This document shows, piece after piece, positions 17,557 to 25,548 of a stretch of DNA of 64,000 bases (its first letter is position 1; each line of letters begins with the position of its first letter). Below the pieces are notes generated by a model. The model searched no databases. It saw nothing but the letters and a program-made list of their open reading frames with translations, and was not told where the DNA came from. The translations under genes were made by a program, and so were the position numbers. The DNA is taken from NCBI GenBank assembly GCA_965220245.1, contig CBDCPI010000001.1, positions 124,001-188,000 on the forward strand, given 5' to 3'. The DNA is from CBDCPI01 sp965220245. GTDB lineage: Bacteria > Chloroflexota > Dehalococcoidia > Lucifugimonadales > UBA3495.

Positions 17557-17966
17557 TCAAGCACCCCCTTCTTCCAAGCGTAAAGGATAGCGAAAAATAG
17601 CACTGCCAAGAACAGGAGCATGGCGTAGAAGGGAATCGAGTTGGCCTCGTTAATCTTTTGCTGCAAAAAGATCACGGCCCAAGGAAAGAGGAAGACCGCT
17701 TCAACGTCGAAGATCAGAAAGAGGATGGCGAAGATGTAGAACCGGACGTTGATATTGGACCAAGTGTACCTGGTGGGAGGAATCCCGCACTCGTAAGGCG
17801 TCAGCTTTACGTCAGACTGGCGCCGGGAGGACAGGACTCGAGATGCCGCAAACATGCCGCCGATGGCTAGGGCCGCGATAATGGCCGAGATGGCCACGGC
17901 GGCCCAGTTCTCGGCGAACAGGTCGCCATTAAAGGCTTGAAGCTGTAAGCTCGGCAGGAACGACAT
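17544..17966 (-). CDS. nuoA: NADH-quinone oxidoreductase subunit A
   Basis: A 140-residue subunit with three hydrophobic segments. The loop between helices 1 and 2 holds the conserved YECGIPPTRYTW, including the Cys that shifts on active/deactive transitions in homologues. FRFYIFAILFLIFDVE-type sequence (NVRFYIFAILFLIFDVEAVF) follows. First gene of the operon, about 55 bp after the predicted transcription start. Confidence 0.95.
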   Translation of the reverse strand: MSFLPSLQLQAFNGDLFAENWAAVAISAIIAALAIGGMFAASRVLSSRRQSDVKLTPYECGIPPTRYTWSNINVRFYIFAILFLIFDVEAVFLFPWAVIFLQQKINEANSIPFYAMLLFLAVLFFAILYAWKKGVLEWQK

Positions 17967-18026
17967 GCTTTTAGCGCAGATGAAGGCAGCTAGTTAGGTT
18001 ACGGCTAAATACTTCAAAGCCCGCCC

Positions 18027-18056
18027 AATATATCATCGGCCCAAGAAGAGTGTCAA
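18027..18056 (-). promoter_or_regulatory. Predicted sigma70-type promoter of the nuo operon
   Basis: The minus strand reads TTGACA at 18056-18051, an 18-nt spacer, then TATATT at 18032-18027. It lies 61 bp upstream of the nuoA ATG. A perfect -35 box with a 5/6 -10 box makes this one of the best promoter matches in the window. Confidence 0.7.
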
Positions 18057-18202
18057 TTTGGCTGGCCCAGTGTAACTGTTCAGATGTCGATCTCAAAGTC
18101 CTGACGCAGCTTATCGCTTTACGTCACAAGGCCGGGAATTCCTCCGCCCACTACATGGCGTAGGATAGGGAACGGTACCCAATAGTGCCGGAGCCAGTTA
18201 AC

Positions 18203-18625
18203 TTAGGCGACCTGTGGGGTACGCCTAACGAATACGATACCCTCCCGGCCCACGTACCGGTCGCGCATCCGTTCAAAGGCCTCCAGTCTCTCCGGCTGCA
18301 AATCGGTGATATTGAAGTCTTCGTCCAAGTAGGGATTGGGGAAGTAACTGCGCACCAGGGTCTCTTCCTGGGCATTGGAGAACCGGACGTAGTAGGACAT
18401 CAGGTTGCCGTGACTCTCAGCTTCGACGAACTGCACGCCGGTTATGCTGTCCAGCCCCAAGTGAAAGTGCCAGTTGTCGGCTTCCATAGTCACATAGTTG
18501 CCGTTGACTTGCGGCTCCTTGATGCCCTTGGAGTTGTTTTCACTTACCACTCCGGTACCGCCGACGACCCACAACATCCGATCATCGCTGGCCAAGACTT
18601 GGAGCAACTCCAACGCAACTTCCAC
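18203..18625 (-). CDS. Small ChuX/HutX-like protein, tentative
   Basis: A 140-residue soluble protein, not firmly recognised. The region WHFHLGLDSITGVQFVEA, then SYYVRFSNAQEETLVRSYFP, resembles the repeating W-x-x-x-I-x-x-V-x-F-V-E module of the ChuX/HutX/HemS heme-handling fold. Family-specific heme ligands cannot be confirmed by eye. The C-terminal helix LEAFERMRDRYVG and the GIVFVRR strand complete the protein. It stands alone between the nuo promoter and the IS element. A heme or tetrapyrrole link would suit the nearby cbiE-cobN genes, but this is inference. Confidence 0.5.
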   Translation of the reverse strand: MEVALELLQVLASDDRMLWVVGGTGVVSENNSKGIKEPQVNGNYVTMEADNWHFHLGLDSITGVQFVEAESHGNLMSYYVRFSNAQEETLVRSYFPNPYLDEDFNITDLQPERLEAFERMRDRYVGREGIVFVRRTPQVA

Positions 18626-18880
18626 GGACCGCCTCCTGTCTCATCAACTCTTGCTGGCGAAATTGTACTCCTTTCGCCGGCTGTTTCGCTACGCCCGGTC
18701 CGGTCGTACCGCCACTGCTACCGTAAGTTCCTAGTACTACAGCCGCACTTCTCGGGATTCATCACTTCTTAAAGAAGCGACGGAGGTGAATTTAGCTTTG
18801 TACACGAGGCGAAATCCCTGTCCCCGCCGCTTGCTAAGAGCACCAACTGAAGCTGTTGAATGTGATCTGCGGCTGTAGTA
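18626..18880. other. Intergenic segment with long-range inverted repeat
   Basis: Upstream of the ChuX-like gene and next to the IS element. A 17-bp arm CTAGTACTACAGCCGCA at 18731-18747 is repeated as its exact complement at 18868-18884, 120 bp away. The right arm ends in the CTAG where the IS begins. No convincing gene lies between the arms. It may be a small non-autonomous element into whose end the IS inserted. Confidence 0.55.
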
Positions 18881-18950
18881 CTAGGGCGTGTCGTCAAAGT
18901 AAGAGTGTGATGATAAGCTGACATTGCAACCAGTGTAGCAGGATTGGTCT

Positions 18951-19340
18951 ATGCCAGCAGCAATTGCGGCGCCGGCGCACCGGCGCCACGACATTTCAGA
19001 CCGGGTATGGGAAATCCTGGAACCCCTTCTCCCCGGCGGCAAGGGCAAGACGGGCCGGCCCGCCCAGGATAACCGCCGTTTCATCAACGCCGTGTTCTGG
19101 ATTTTGCGCACCGGTGCCCCCTGGCGGGACCTGCCCCCGGACTACGGGGACTGGAAGAATACCCACCGACGCTTCTGCCGCTGGCGGGACCGGGGAGTAT
19201 GGGCCATGCTGCTGGATGCCCTGATTGACGATCCTGATTTTGAATGGCTGATGATTGACGCCAGTTACATCAAAGTCCATCCCCACAGCACCGGCGCCCG
19301 GGGCGGCAACCAGGCCATCGCCCGCACAAAAGGGGGCTGA
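18951..19340 (+). CDS. IS5-family transposase, frame 1
   Basis: A 129-residue N-terminal part. It has the DUF4096-like DNA-binding region (DISDRVWEILEPLLPG, then GRPAQDNRRFINAVFWILRTGAPWRDLP) and the first catalytic Asp in LMIDASYIKVH. The frame ends in TKGG just after an A-AAA-GGG heptamer near 19329. Slipping back one base there would continue as GLNSKLHLAVDAHG, the normal IS5 sequence, so a programmed -1 frameshift probably makes the full transposase. Confidence 0.88.
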   Translation: MPAAIAAPAHRRHDISDRVWEILEPLLPGGKGKTGRPAQDNRRFINAVFWILRTGAPWRDLPPDYGDWKNTHRRFCRWRDRGVWAMLLDALIDDPDFEWLMIDASYIKVHPHSTGARGGNQAIARTKGG

Positions 19341-19348
19341 ACAGCAAA

Positions 19349-19729
19349 TTGCATCTGGCGGTGGATGCCCACGGAATGCCGGTAAGGGTAATAGTGACCG
19401 GAGGCACGACGGCGGACTGCACCCAAGCCTTGCCCCTGATTGAGGGTATTAGTGCGGAGTGTCTGCTGGCGGACAAAGCCTATGACACCAATGAAATCAT
19501 AGCTGCGGCCTCGGAGTTAGGGATGAACCCGGTAATACCGCCCAAAAGCAACCGCCGGGAAAAGCGGGAGTATGACCGGGTGCTGTACAAGCTGCGGCAC
19601 CTGGTGGAAAACGGCTTCCTGGACTTCAAGCAGTGGCGGGGAGTGACCACCCGGTATGCCAAAAACTCCCTTTCTTACTTGGCCATCTGCCAGATTCGGG
19701 CGATGGTCATCTGGACTAGATTGCTTTGA
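19349..19729 (+). CDS. IS5-family transposase, frame 2
   Basis: The C-terminal part of the DDE transposase, about 126 residues from the first ATG-like reading and a few more when read through from the slip site near 19331. It has the second Asp in LLADKAYDTNEI and the Glu-containing HLVENGFLDFKQWRGV. It lies in the -1 frame relative to the first part. It ends a few bases before the right terminal repeat. On its own it would lack the DNA-binding domain. Confidence 0.85.
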   Translation: MHLAVDAHGMPVRVIVTGGTTADCTQALPLIEGISAECLLADKAYDTNEIIAAASELGMNPVIPPKSNRREKREYDRVLYKLRHLVENGFLDFKQWRGVTTRYAKNSLSYLAICQIRAMVIWTRLL

Positions 19730-19810
19730 CGACACCCCTTAGCCGACTGTCTCGGGTCAGACTGGCTCCCGCCCGGCGAAATTCCATCAATTAACCTTGA
19801 CACCGTTCAC

Positions 19811-22800
19811 TTAACCTGGCCCCCGGTTTTCCTGGCGGGCCTCGAGGTCGGTCTCCAACTGGAGATAGAGTTCTTCCAGCCTCTGCTTCATATCTTCGGG
19901 CGGGGATTCCCAGAGGCCGCGTTCGATAGCCTCAAGGAGCCGCTCCAAAATCCCTTTCAACGCCCAAGGGTTGCTCTCCCGAAAGAACTGCTGGGTCTCC
20001 GGGTCGAAGACGTAGCTTTCGGTTACGTCCCGGTACATCCAATCGTCCACCACTTGGGCGGTGGCGTCATAGCCGAACATGTAGTCCACCGTGGCGGCTA
20101 GCTCAAAGGCGCCCTTGTAGCCGTGGCGCTTCATGGAACTGATCCACTTGGGGTTGACAACCCGGCTCCGGAAAACTCTCCTGGCCTCGTCCTGCAAGTC
20201 CCTTTGCCGGGGGCGGGAGGGATCGGAGCTATCGCCCAAGAATTGCCTGGGGTTGCTGCCGGTAAGGGCGCGGACCGTGGCAATCATCCCGCCGTGATAC
20301 TGCATGTAGTCGTCGCTGTCGAAAATGTCGTGCTCCCGGTTATCCTGGTTCTTGGCGGCAACGACGATTTGGCTAAAGCGCCGCCGAAACTCTTGGCGGG
20401 CGCTAACCCCATGTTCCTGACGGGTGTAAGCGTAGCCTCCCCAGGCAGCGTAGACCTCGGCGAGGTCTTGGGTTGTTTCCCAGTTACGCTCATCCAAGAC
20501 CGGCAAGATGCCCGCTCCGTAGGCGCCGGGTTTGCTCCCAAAAATCCGGTAGAGCGCCGGTGAGACGGTGCCCTCACCCGGCGCCGATGATCCGTCCGAC
20601 TGTCCGGAGGAAAAGGAAGATGAGGGCGAAGTATCCCCGGCTTGGTCCTCTGTCAAGTGTTTGACGACCATATTGTCTTGCGGAGACTCGTCGAGAGACG
20701 CCACCATCTCGACCGCTTGGTCCAAGAGATTGATCAGGTTGGGGAAGGCGTCGCGGAAGAACCCGCTGATGCGGACGGTCACGTCGATGCGGGGACGGCC
20801 CAACTCGGCCAAGGGTATTACTTCCAAGCCCATCACCCGGCGGCTCTCTTGCTGCCATACCGGCCGGACTCCTAGAAGGTGCAGTATCTGGGCGATGTCG
20901 TCCCCGTGGGTGCGCATGGCTGAGGTGCCCCAGACCACCAAGCCGACCATTTCCGGGTACGAGCCCTCTTCCGTCAGGTACTTATCCAACAGTGCTTGGG
21001 CCAATCCCCGGCCCATCTCCCAAGCAGCCGGCGACGGTATGGTCTTGGGGTCCACCGAGTAGAAGTTCCTGCCGGTAGGCAAAACGTTGGCCATGCCCCG
21101 GGTGGGAGCGCCGCTGGGCCCGGCCGGAACGAACTGCCCATCTAGGCCCCGCAACAGATTGCCGATCTCGTCGGAGGTTCGCATTAGGGCCGGGTGAACG
21201 GTCGCCGCCGCGTATTTCAGTGCCGCTTCGGTCTGGAAATCCGAATGGCCCAAAAGGCCGTTGACCACCCGCGCGGCCTGTTCCGGGTCAAACTGTCGCA
21301 GTTGCAACTCTTGGTAAGCTCGCCGACAAAGCAGTTCCAAGCGCTCCAAGAGGTCGCCCCGGGTCCACACCGGAGCATCGTGGTCCAGGTTTCTCAGTAC
21401 CTCGGGCACACCGTTGTCTACCGGATGCCCCGGTTCTTCCAGGAGGCTTCGGTAGTCCAAGCCCAGGGCCTCCGCCAACGACCGGCGCAGGCTGGGCACG
21501 CCGTCGCTGTCCAAGCGGCTCAAAGCGCACAAAAGCCCGATGAGTTGTTCCTCTTGGGGCACCTCGCCCAAAGTGTGCAGACCGTCCCTTATTTGGGCGT
21601 CCTTTATCTCGCAGAGGTAGCCGTCGATCTCCAGAATGAATTCGCCGAAGTTGTCGGGTTGAGCGTCAAAGCCTAAGTCCCGGTGGAGTTCCGCTTCCTG
21701 CACTAGGGCCCAAATTTGCGACTCCAACAGCGGCAGCTTGGCGGGGTCCAAGGTTTGACATTGATAGTGTTCGTCCAGCAATTGCTCCAGCCGGGCGATG
21801 TCCCCGTAGCTATCGGCGGTGGTCATGGCGGGGATCAGGTGGTCGACGATTGTGGCGTGAGCCCGGCGTTTGGCCTGTGCCCCCTCTCCCGGGTTGTTGA
21901 TAATGAAGGGATAGAACAAGGGCATGTCTTGAAGGGCCAATTCCGGGTAACAAGCCGCGGAAAGGCCAATACCTTTGCCAGGCAGCCACTCCAGCGTGCC
22001 GTGCTTCCCAACGTGGACCATGGCGTCGGCTTGAAAGACGTCCCGAATCCACCGGTAATAAGCAATGTAGTGGTGGGTGGGAGTCAGATCGGGGCTGTGA
22101 TAGACCGCTATCGGATTATGGCCGAATCCCCGGGGAGGTTGCAGGCCGACGAAGACGTTGCCCAAGTCGAGGCCCGCTATCGCTAGGCCGTCGTTGCTGC
22201 GATATACCTGACCCGGCGCTTCGCCCCAAGCCTCCTGGAGTTGTTCCTTAACCTCCCCAGGGAAATCCCGGTACCACTGGGCATATTGACGAATGCTGAC
22301 TTGGCCCGCCGCCAGGTCCAGTTGCTGTTGGGTTAAGGTGTCGAGATCGTTGCTGCAACGCTCCACGATGCGGTGGACCAAGTCATCGCCGCTTTCAGGC
22401 AAGTCCACCACCCGATAGCCTGACTGCTTTAATGCCTGAAGCAGCCGTACCACCGAGGCCGGTGTGTCCAGTCCGACGGCGTTGCCGATGCGGGCGTCCT
22501 TGGTGGGATAGTTGCTGAGGATAATCGCAATTTTCTTTTCGTGATTGGGCTTCAACCGCAGTCGGGCCCACTTGATAGCCAGGTTGGCCACCTGGTCCAC
22601 CCGATCCTCCCGGGGCACGTAGCGCTGGAGTTGTCCGGTCATCCGGCCGGACTGTGGGGTACCGCTCTCTTCCTTAAAGGAGAGAGGCACTGAGATAATG
22701 CGGCCGTCGAACTCCGGCAAGGCTACGCTCATAGCGGTGTCGATGGGCCCCAATCCCAGAGAGCTATCCAGCCACTGCTCCTCAGTGCCGGTGCTGACGA

Positions 22801-23689
22801 TGCCCTGGATAATAGGAACGTTTAGCCGGTCCAGGTAGTCTACCGACCATCCGGTGGCGACGGTGGCGCCATCCTTGCTCAAGTCCCCCATGGACATACC
22901 CATGGTGTTGATGATGCAGTCCACCCGGGGCGATCCGTCGGGATTCGCCAGCAAGTAGGAAAGCGCCCGGGATGGTTCCTCAACGCCGTCCGGATTGTGT
23001 TTCAAGCTGTAAGAGAACACGGGCAGTACGTTGGCGCCCAGCTCTTCCAGCCGGTGGATAAGAGCATCCACGGCTTGCAGGTTTCCGCTCATCCAGTGGG
23101 CCCGGTAGAAAAGCAGCCCCACGGCCGGGCGGTCCGGCGCAAACCGTTGCCGGATAAAATCTTCAGGCTCAACAAGCTCGCCCCCGTCGGGATGGTAGAT
23201 GCCTTCCCAAGGGGCGGGAGCGGGCGCTTCAGGCCCGTAGCTGGTCCCTAGATAGGTATCGCTAAGGAACAGGAACAGGTTTCGCGTGTTAGCGACCCCG
23301 CCTCTCATCAAATAGGAGAACACCGTGTCGACCTCGGGGACGGAGACGTTGCAAGCGGTAATCAGGTCTTCATCCCACTCCTGATGGCCGGGGCAGGCGA
23401 TCAGAGGCACATTCAGAGAACGGCAAAGCTGTACCAGAGGTTCGAAGGCGTCGGGCATGGCCCGCTTGCCACCCAAGAGCCGCAAGACTACCGCACCGGC
23501 GGAGGCAACAGACTCCAGCAAGCGGCCCTGGTCTTCGGGGCTGTGCAGGAATGAAGGATTGTAGGCGTGTACCGCCGGAAATTCGGGACCGGTGATTCCG
23601 GCCAAAGCTCGGTCGGCGGTCAACAGGTCGGTGTCTGCGGTAGTGACGAAAACTATGACTTTCTGATCGGAGATTACTTGGTCCGGCAA
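19811..23689 (-). CDS. cobN: CobN/BchH-type chelatase large subunit
   Basis: A 1292-residue protein of the class I chelatase large-subunit family (CobN, ChlH, BchH), the usual length for CobN. It binds the tetrapyrrole while ATPase partners drive cobalt (or Mg) insertion. The conserved VHVGKHGTLEWLPGKG is at about residues 555-570, and further blocks include HNPIAVYHSPDLTPTHHYI and the C-terminal MKRHGYKGAFELAATVDYMFGYDATA. A Ser/Gly-rich low-complexity stretch lies near residue 1020. The TTG start is preceded by TAGGAG. The partners CobS/CobT or ChlI/ChlD are not in the window. Next to cbiE, a cobalamin role is likely. Confidence 0.9.
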   Translation of the reverse strand: MPDQVISDQKVIVFVTTADTDLLTADRALAGITGPEFPAVHAYNPSFLHSPEDQGRLLESVASAGAVVLRLLGGKRAMPDAFEPLVQLCRSLNVPLIACPGHQEWDEDLITACNVSVPEVDTVFSYLMRGGVANTRNLFLFLSDTYLGTSYGPEAPAPAPWEGIYHPDGGELVEPEDFIRQRFAPDRPAVGLLFYRAHWMSGNLQAVDALIHRLEELGANVLPVFSYSLKHNPDGVEEPSRALSYLLANPDGSPRVDCIINTMGMSMGDLSKDGATVATGWSVDYLDRLNVPIIQGIVSTGTEEQWLDSSLGLGPIDTAMSVALPEFDGRIISVPLSFKEESGTPQSGRMTGQLQRYVPREDRVDQVANLAIKWARLRLKPNHEKKIAIILSNYPTKDARIGNAVGLDTPASVVRLLQALKQSGYRVVDLPESGDDLVHRIVERCSNDLDTLTQQQLDLAAGQVSIRQYAQWYRDFPGEVKEQLQEAWGEAPGQVYRSNDGLAIAGLDLGNVFVGLQPPRGFGHNPIAVYHSPDLTPTHHYIAYYRWIRDVFQADAMVHVGKHGTLEWLPGKGIGLSAACYPELALQDMPLFYPFIINNPGEGAQAKRRAHATIVDHLIPAMTTADSYGDIARLEQLLDEHYQCQTLDPAKLPLLESQIWALVQEAELHRDLGFDAQPDNFGEFILEIDGYLCEIKDAQIRDGLHTLGEVPQEEQLIGLLCALSRLDSDGVPSLRRSLAEALGLDYRSLLEEPGHPVDNGVPEVLRNLDHDAPVWTRGDLLERLELLCRRAYQELQLRQFDPEQAARVVNGLLGHSDFQTEAALKYAAATVHPALMRTSDEIGNLLRGLDGQFVPAGPSGAPTRGMANVLPTGRNFYSVDPKTIPSPAAWEMGRGLAQALLDKYLTEEGSYPEMVGLVVWGTSAMRTHGDDIAQILHLLGVRPVWQQESRRVMGLEVIPLAELGRPRIDVTVRISGFFRDAFPNLINLLDQAVEMVASLDESPQDNMVVKHLTEDQAGDTSPSSSFSSGQSDGSSAPGEGTVSPALYRIFGSKPGAYGAGILPVLDERNWETTQDLAEVYAAWGGYAYTRQEHGVSARQEFRRRFSQIVVAAKNQDNREHDIFDSDDYMQYHGGMIATVRALTGSNPRQFLGDSSDPSRPRQRDLQDEARRVFRSRVVNPKWISSMKRHGYKGAFELAATVDYMFGYDATAQVVDDWMYRDVTESYVFDPETQQFFRESNPWALKGILERLLEAIERGLWESPPEDMKQRLEELYLQLETDLEARQENRGPG

Positions 23690-23736
23690 GAATCACTCCT
23701 AAGGGCCGTTGTCAGCGCTGTTGTCGCCAGTATTAA

Positions 23737-24438
23737 TTAAGAGAGGGGCCTGGGATAGACCATGATGGTAAGGTCACTATGTTCCCCGGTTAAGTCGGCG
23801 CACTCTCTTAAGTTACCCCGCCACTCTTGCTCGTCCGGGAAGGTCAGGCGTTGGTAAACAATAAGCTCCTGCTGGTCGGAAATGCCGGCGTCAATCAAGC
23901 GGGCGGCGATGGCTGGCGGCATCAAGTCCCAGGGTCTTGGCAGCAAGATGACGTGTCGGCGCCCCTCCCGAAGGTAGTGGACCAACTCTTCTAGGTCGCC
24001 CTCGATGTCGCGCCGCTGGTGCAGGGTAATGAATATAGCGTCTTCCAGCGAGATGCCCGCTCTGGCGCAGGCTATTTGAATTGAGCTTACGCCTACCGCC
24101 AACTCCATTGGCAACTCCACTTGGTCCGCGCACCGTCTTACCCGAGCCAGTAGTTCCCGGGCGGAAACATTCAGGTCTCCCCAGCAGCAAACGACCAAGT
24201 TCTTACCTTGCTTGGCTTGGCCGACTGCATACTCCAGCACCTCTTCCTGGTCCCGGTAGGTCATCGGGCACACCTCAGCGTGGCCCAGCCAAGGCTGCAC
24301 CACGTCCAAGACCGTCTTGAAGCCGGCCACCAAGTCTGCTTGCTGCAACGCTTCCTGCCCCAGCAAGGTAAGCATACGGGAGTCTCCGGGACCGACGGCG
24401 ACGATGGTGACCCGAGCCTGTCCCTCTGCTAAAGCCAA
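23737..24438 (-). CDS. cbiE: Precorrin-6Y / cobalt-precorrin-7 methyltransferase, CbiE-like
   Basis: A 233-residue SAM-dependent tetrapyrrole methylase. The N-terminal VTIVAVGPGDSRMLTLLGQEALQQADLVAG is the family signature; CCWGDLNVS in place of a typical GDPG loop, and GVSSIQIACARAGI with ITLHQRRDIEGDLEELV, match CbiE / the N-half of CobL. It methylates C5 (and with CbiT C15) in corrin ring synthesis. CbiT is not fused or adjacent. TTG start with GAGGT upstream. It shares an operon with cobN, 47 bp downstream, and lies behind a regulated-looking leader. Confidence 0.82.
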   Translation of the reverse strand: MALAEGQARVTIVAVGPGDSRMLTLLGQEALQQADLVAGFKTVLDVVQPWLGHAEVCPMTYRDQEEVLEYAVGQAKQGKNLVVCCWGDLNVSARELLARVRRCADQVELPMELAVGVSSIQIACARAGISLEDAIFITLHQRRDIEGDLEELVHYLREGRRHVILLPRPWDLMPPAIAARLIDAGISDQQELIVYQRLTFPDEQEWRGNLRECADLTGEHSDLTIMVYPRPLS

Positions 24439-24671
24439 GATTGACCTCGCGTAAAGTTATCTTTTGGAAACAAAAAAGCCCCCGGCTCCCCTTGGGCCAG
24501 AGGCGGACTGCATATTCAAGCCCCTTGGGTTAATTGCGGGAACCTGGAAACCTAAACGGCGCCTCGGGGAGCAATTCGATTCTTAATCATCAGCCGAGTT
24601 AATGATTGCTGAGGAGCAGCCCCGGCGACAAAGCCAAAACTCAATGTGCAATGCTAACCCCAATCACATGA
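24439..24671 (-). promoter_or_regulatory. Structured leader before cbiE-cobN, possible riboswitch or attenuator
   Basis: About 230 nt of untranslated RNA between the predicted promoter and the cbiE start. It can form a central paired region (GGGG and AGCAAT on one side, ATTGCT and CCCC on the other, with an inner AATCAT/ATGATT stem) between about 24560 and 24625, and it ends in an intrinsic terminator 34 nt before the cbiE start. This layout is that of a metabolite-controlled leader. The standard cobalamin riboswitch core (GCCACUG) was not found, so the class is open. Confidence 0.5.
24472..24504 (-). terminator. Intrinsic terminator in the cbiE leader
   Basis: The minus strand gives GCCTCTGGC, a 9-nt loop, then GCCGGGGGC (9 pairs including G-U), followed directly by TTTTTT. 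It lies upstream of cbiE and downstream of the predicted promoter, so it must act on the cbiE transcript itself as an attenuator. Confidence 0.75.
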
Positions 24672-24672
24672 T

Positions 24673-24701
24673 ACTGTAAGATGGCCCTATTTGAATGTCA
24701 A
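24673..24701 (-). promoter_or_regulatory. Predicted cbiE-cobN promoter
   Basis: The minus strand has TTGACA at 24701-24696, a 17-nt spacer and TACAGT at 24678-24673. It matches the consensus -35 perfectly and the -10 in four of six positions. It would start a leader of about 230 nt. Confidence 0.55.
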
Positions 24702-24796
24702 TGACAGTTGGGCATTTTAATGGCAATCGTTTTCATGGTAACAATGGGGAGAAGAATCGAAGGACACTGAGCGCAACCTGATGATTTTGGGCGCTG

Positions 24797-25240
24797 ATGT
24801 TGTTGGACTCTGAACGCACGCAACGGGAATCGCCTCTAAGCATCGCCCGAAAGTGGCTGCCTTGGTGCTTGGCCTTAATTTTCGTGCTGACGATTAGTTG
24901 GACTGCGCTCATAGCATGGGCCGAAGTTTCCAGCCGGAAGCACGAGGGTATCGCCGGAACCGCCATCGCGGTTGTGAGCGCTGCCGCGCCAGCCGCGTCG
25001 CTGATTCTCATATATGCGATACTAACCATAAGCGCTATTGATGTAATGGGAGGGCTTACTATGGTAACGGCACGATACTTAGGCAACAAGTTTGTTGAGC
25101 CGCTCATCGAGAAACGCCGGGCCGAGGGGCGTGAGCAGGGGCAGGCCGAAGAGCGGCTCAGGTGGACCGACTGGAACCGCCGGCGTCTAGAAGCCGAAGC
25201 GAGCGGCGTCCCCTTCAACGAGCCTCCGCCGGCTTCCTGA
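24797..25240 (+). CDS. Small membrane protein with charged C-terminal helix
   Basis: A 147-residue hypothetical protein. Two hydrophobic segments lie at about residues 21-42 and 55-78, followed by a long charged helix rich in Arg, Glu and Gln (EKRRAEGREQGQAEERLR) and a terminal WNRRRLEAEASGVPFNEPPP-type motif. Similar tails occur in many small uncharacterised bacterial membrane proteins. Translation start at ATG 24797; its Shine-Dalgarno is weak. It faces away from cbiE and lies upstream of rpsL without a clear functional link. Confidence 0.65.
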   Translation: MLLDSERTQRESPLSIARKWLPWCLALIFVLTISWTALIAWAEVSSRKHEGIAGTAIAVVSAAAPAASLILIYAILTISAIDVMGGLTMVTARYLGNKFVEPLIEKRRAEGREQGQAEERLRWTDWNRRRLEAEASGVPFNEPPPAS

Positions 25241-25482
25241 GCTTCTCCGGCAGAGACCGGAAGTTTCTCCGCCTGGACCCATTCCAGGTTCCTTCGGTTC
25301 TTCGTCCGAATCAAAATTGGCCGGATTTCGGGATTCTCAGCATGCCCGCATCCTGTTGCTGAACGATGAGGCGCCAGCAGACGGAGCTTTTCGACAAGCT
25401 CGGGGCTTGGCCCTTGGCTGAACCGGGGAAAATTGTCGTTAGGCGGAGGATCAAAAGACCCTAGCGCAAACGCCATTTTATG
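25241..25482. other. Intergenic segment before rpsL
   Basis: No gene was recognised here. It contains TTTTCGACAAGCTCGGGGC near 25388-25406, a degenerate relative of the dispersed CCTTCGACAAGCTCAGG unit. A long minus-strand frame crosses it but has no protein-like features and overlaps rpsL. Confidence 0.5.
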
Positions 25483-25511
25483 TTGACACCTTGACGCCAC
25501 GTTGGTAAACT
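25483..25511 (+). promoter_or_regulatory. Predicted promoter of the ribosomal superoperon
   Basis: TTGACA at 25483-25488, a 17-nt spacer and TAAACT at 25506-25511, 38 bp before the rpsL ATG. It is the only strong sigma70-type match upstream of rpsL and probably drives rpsL-rpsG-fusA and at least part of the S10 genes. Confidence 0.7.
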
Positions 25512-25548
25512 TCCAACTCGCTGTCCATTCGAACAGTCGGGAAGTATT

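Larger units (their letters stand above)
18881..19742 (+). mobile_element. IS5-family insertion sequence
   Basis: An element of about 855 bp with terminal inverted repeats sharing GTGTCGTCAAAG: left end GGGCGTGTCGTCAAAG at 18884-18899, right end CTTTGACGACACCCC at 19724-19738. The flanks are CTAG and TTAG, both fitting the YTAR target of IS5 relatives. It carries a two-frame DDE transposase that looks intact apart from an apparent programmed frameshift. It lies between the ChuX-like gene and cobN. Confidence 0.88.

Noticed and set aside
18090..18140. A short minus-strand peptide ending DKLRQDFEIDI
   Set aside because: It looks like the tail of a protein, but an in-frame stop lies directly upstream and nothing else of the gene is recognisable.
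18951..19729. Transposase treated as a pseudogene because of the frame break
   Set aside because: A slippery A-AAA-GGG lies at the break and a -1 slip restores the normal IS5 sequence, so programmed frameshifting is a better explanation.
24439..24730. A canonical cobalamin riboswitch before cbiE
   Set aside because: The GCCACUG core and the other conserved segments could not be found on the minus strand, so only an unclassified leader is claimed.
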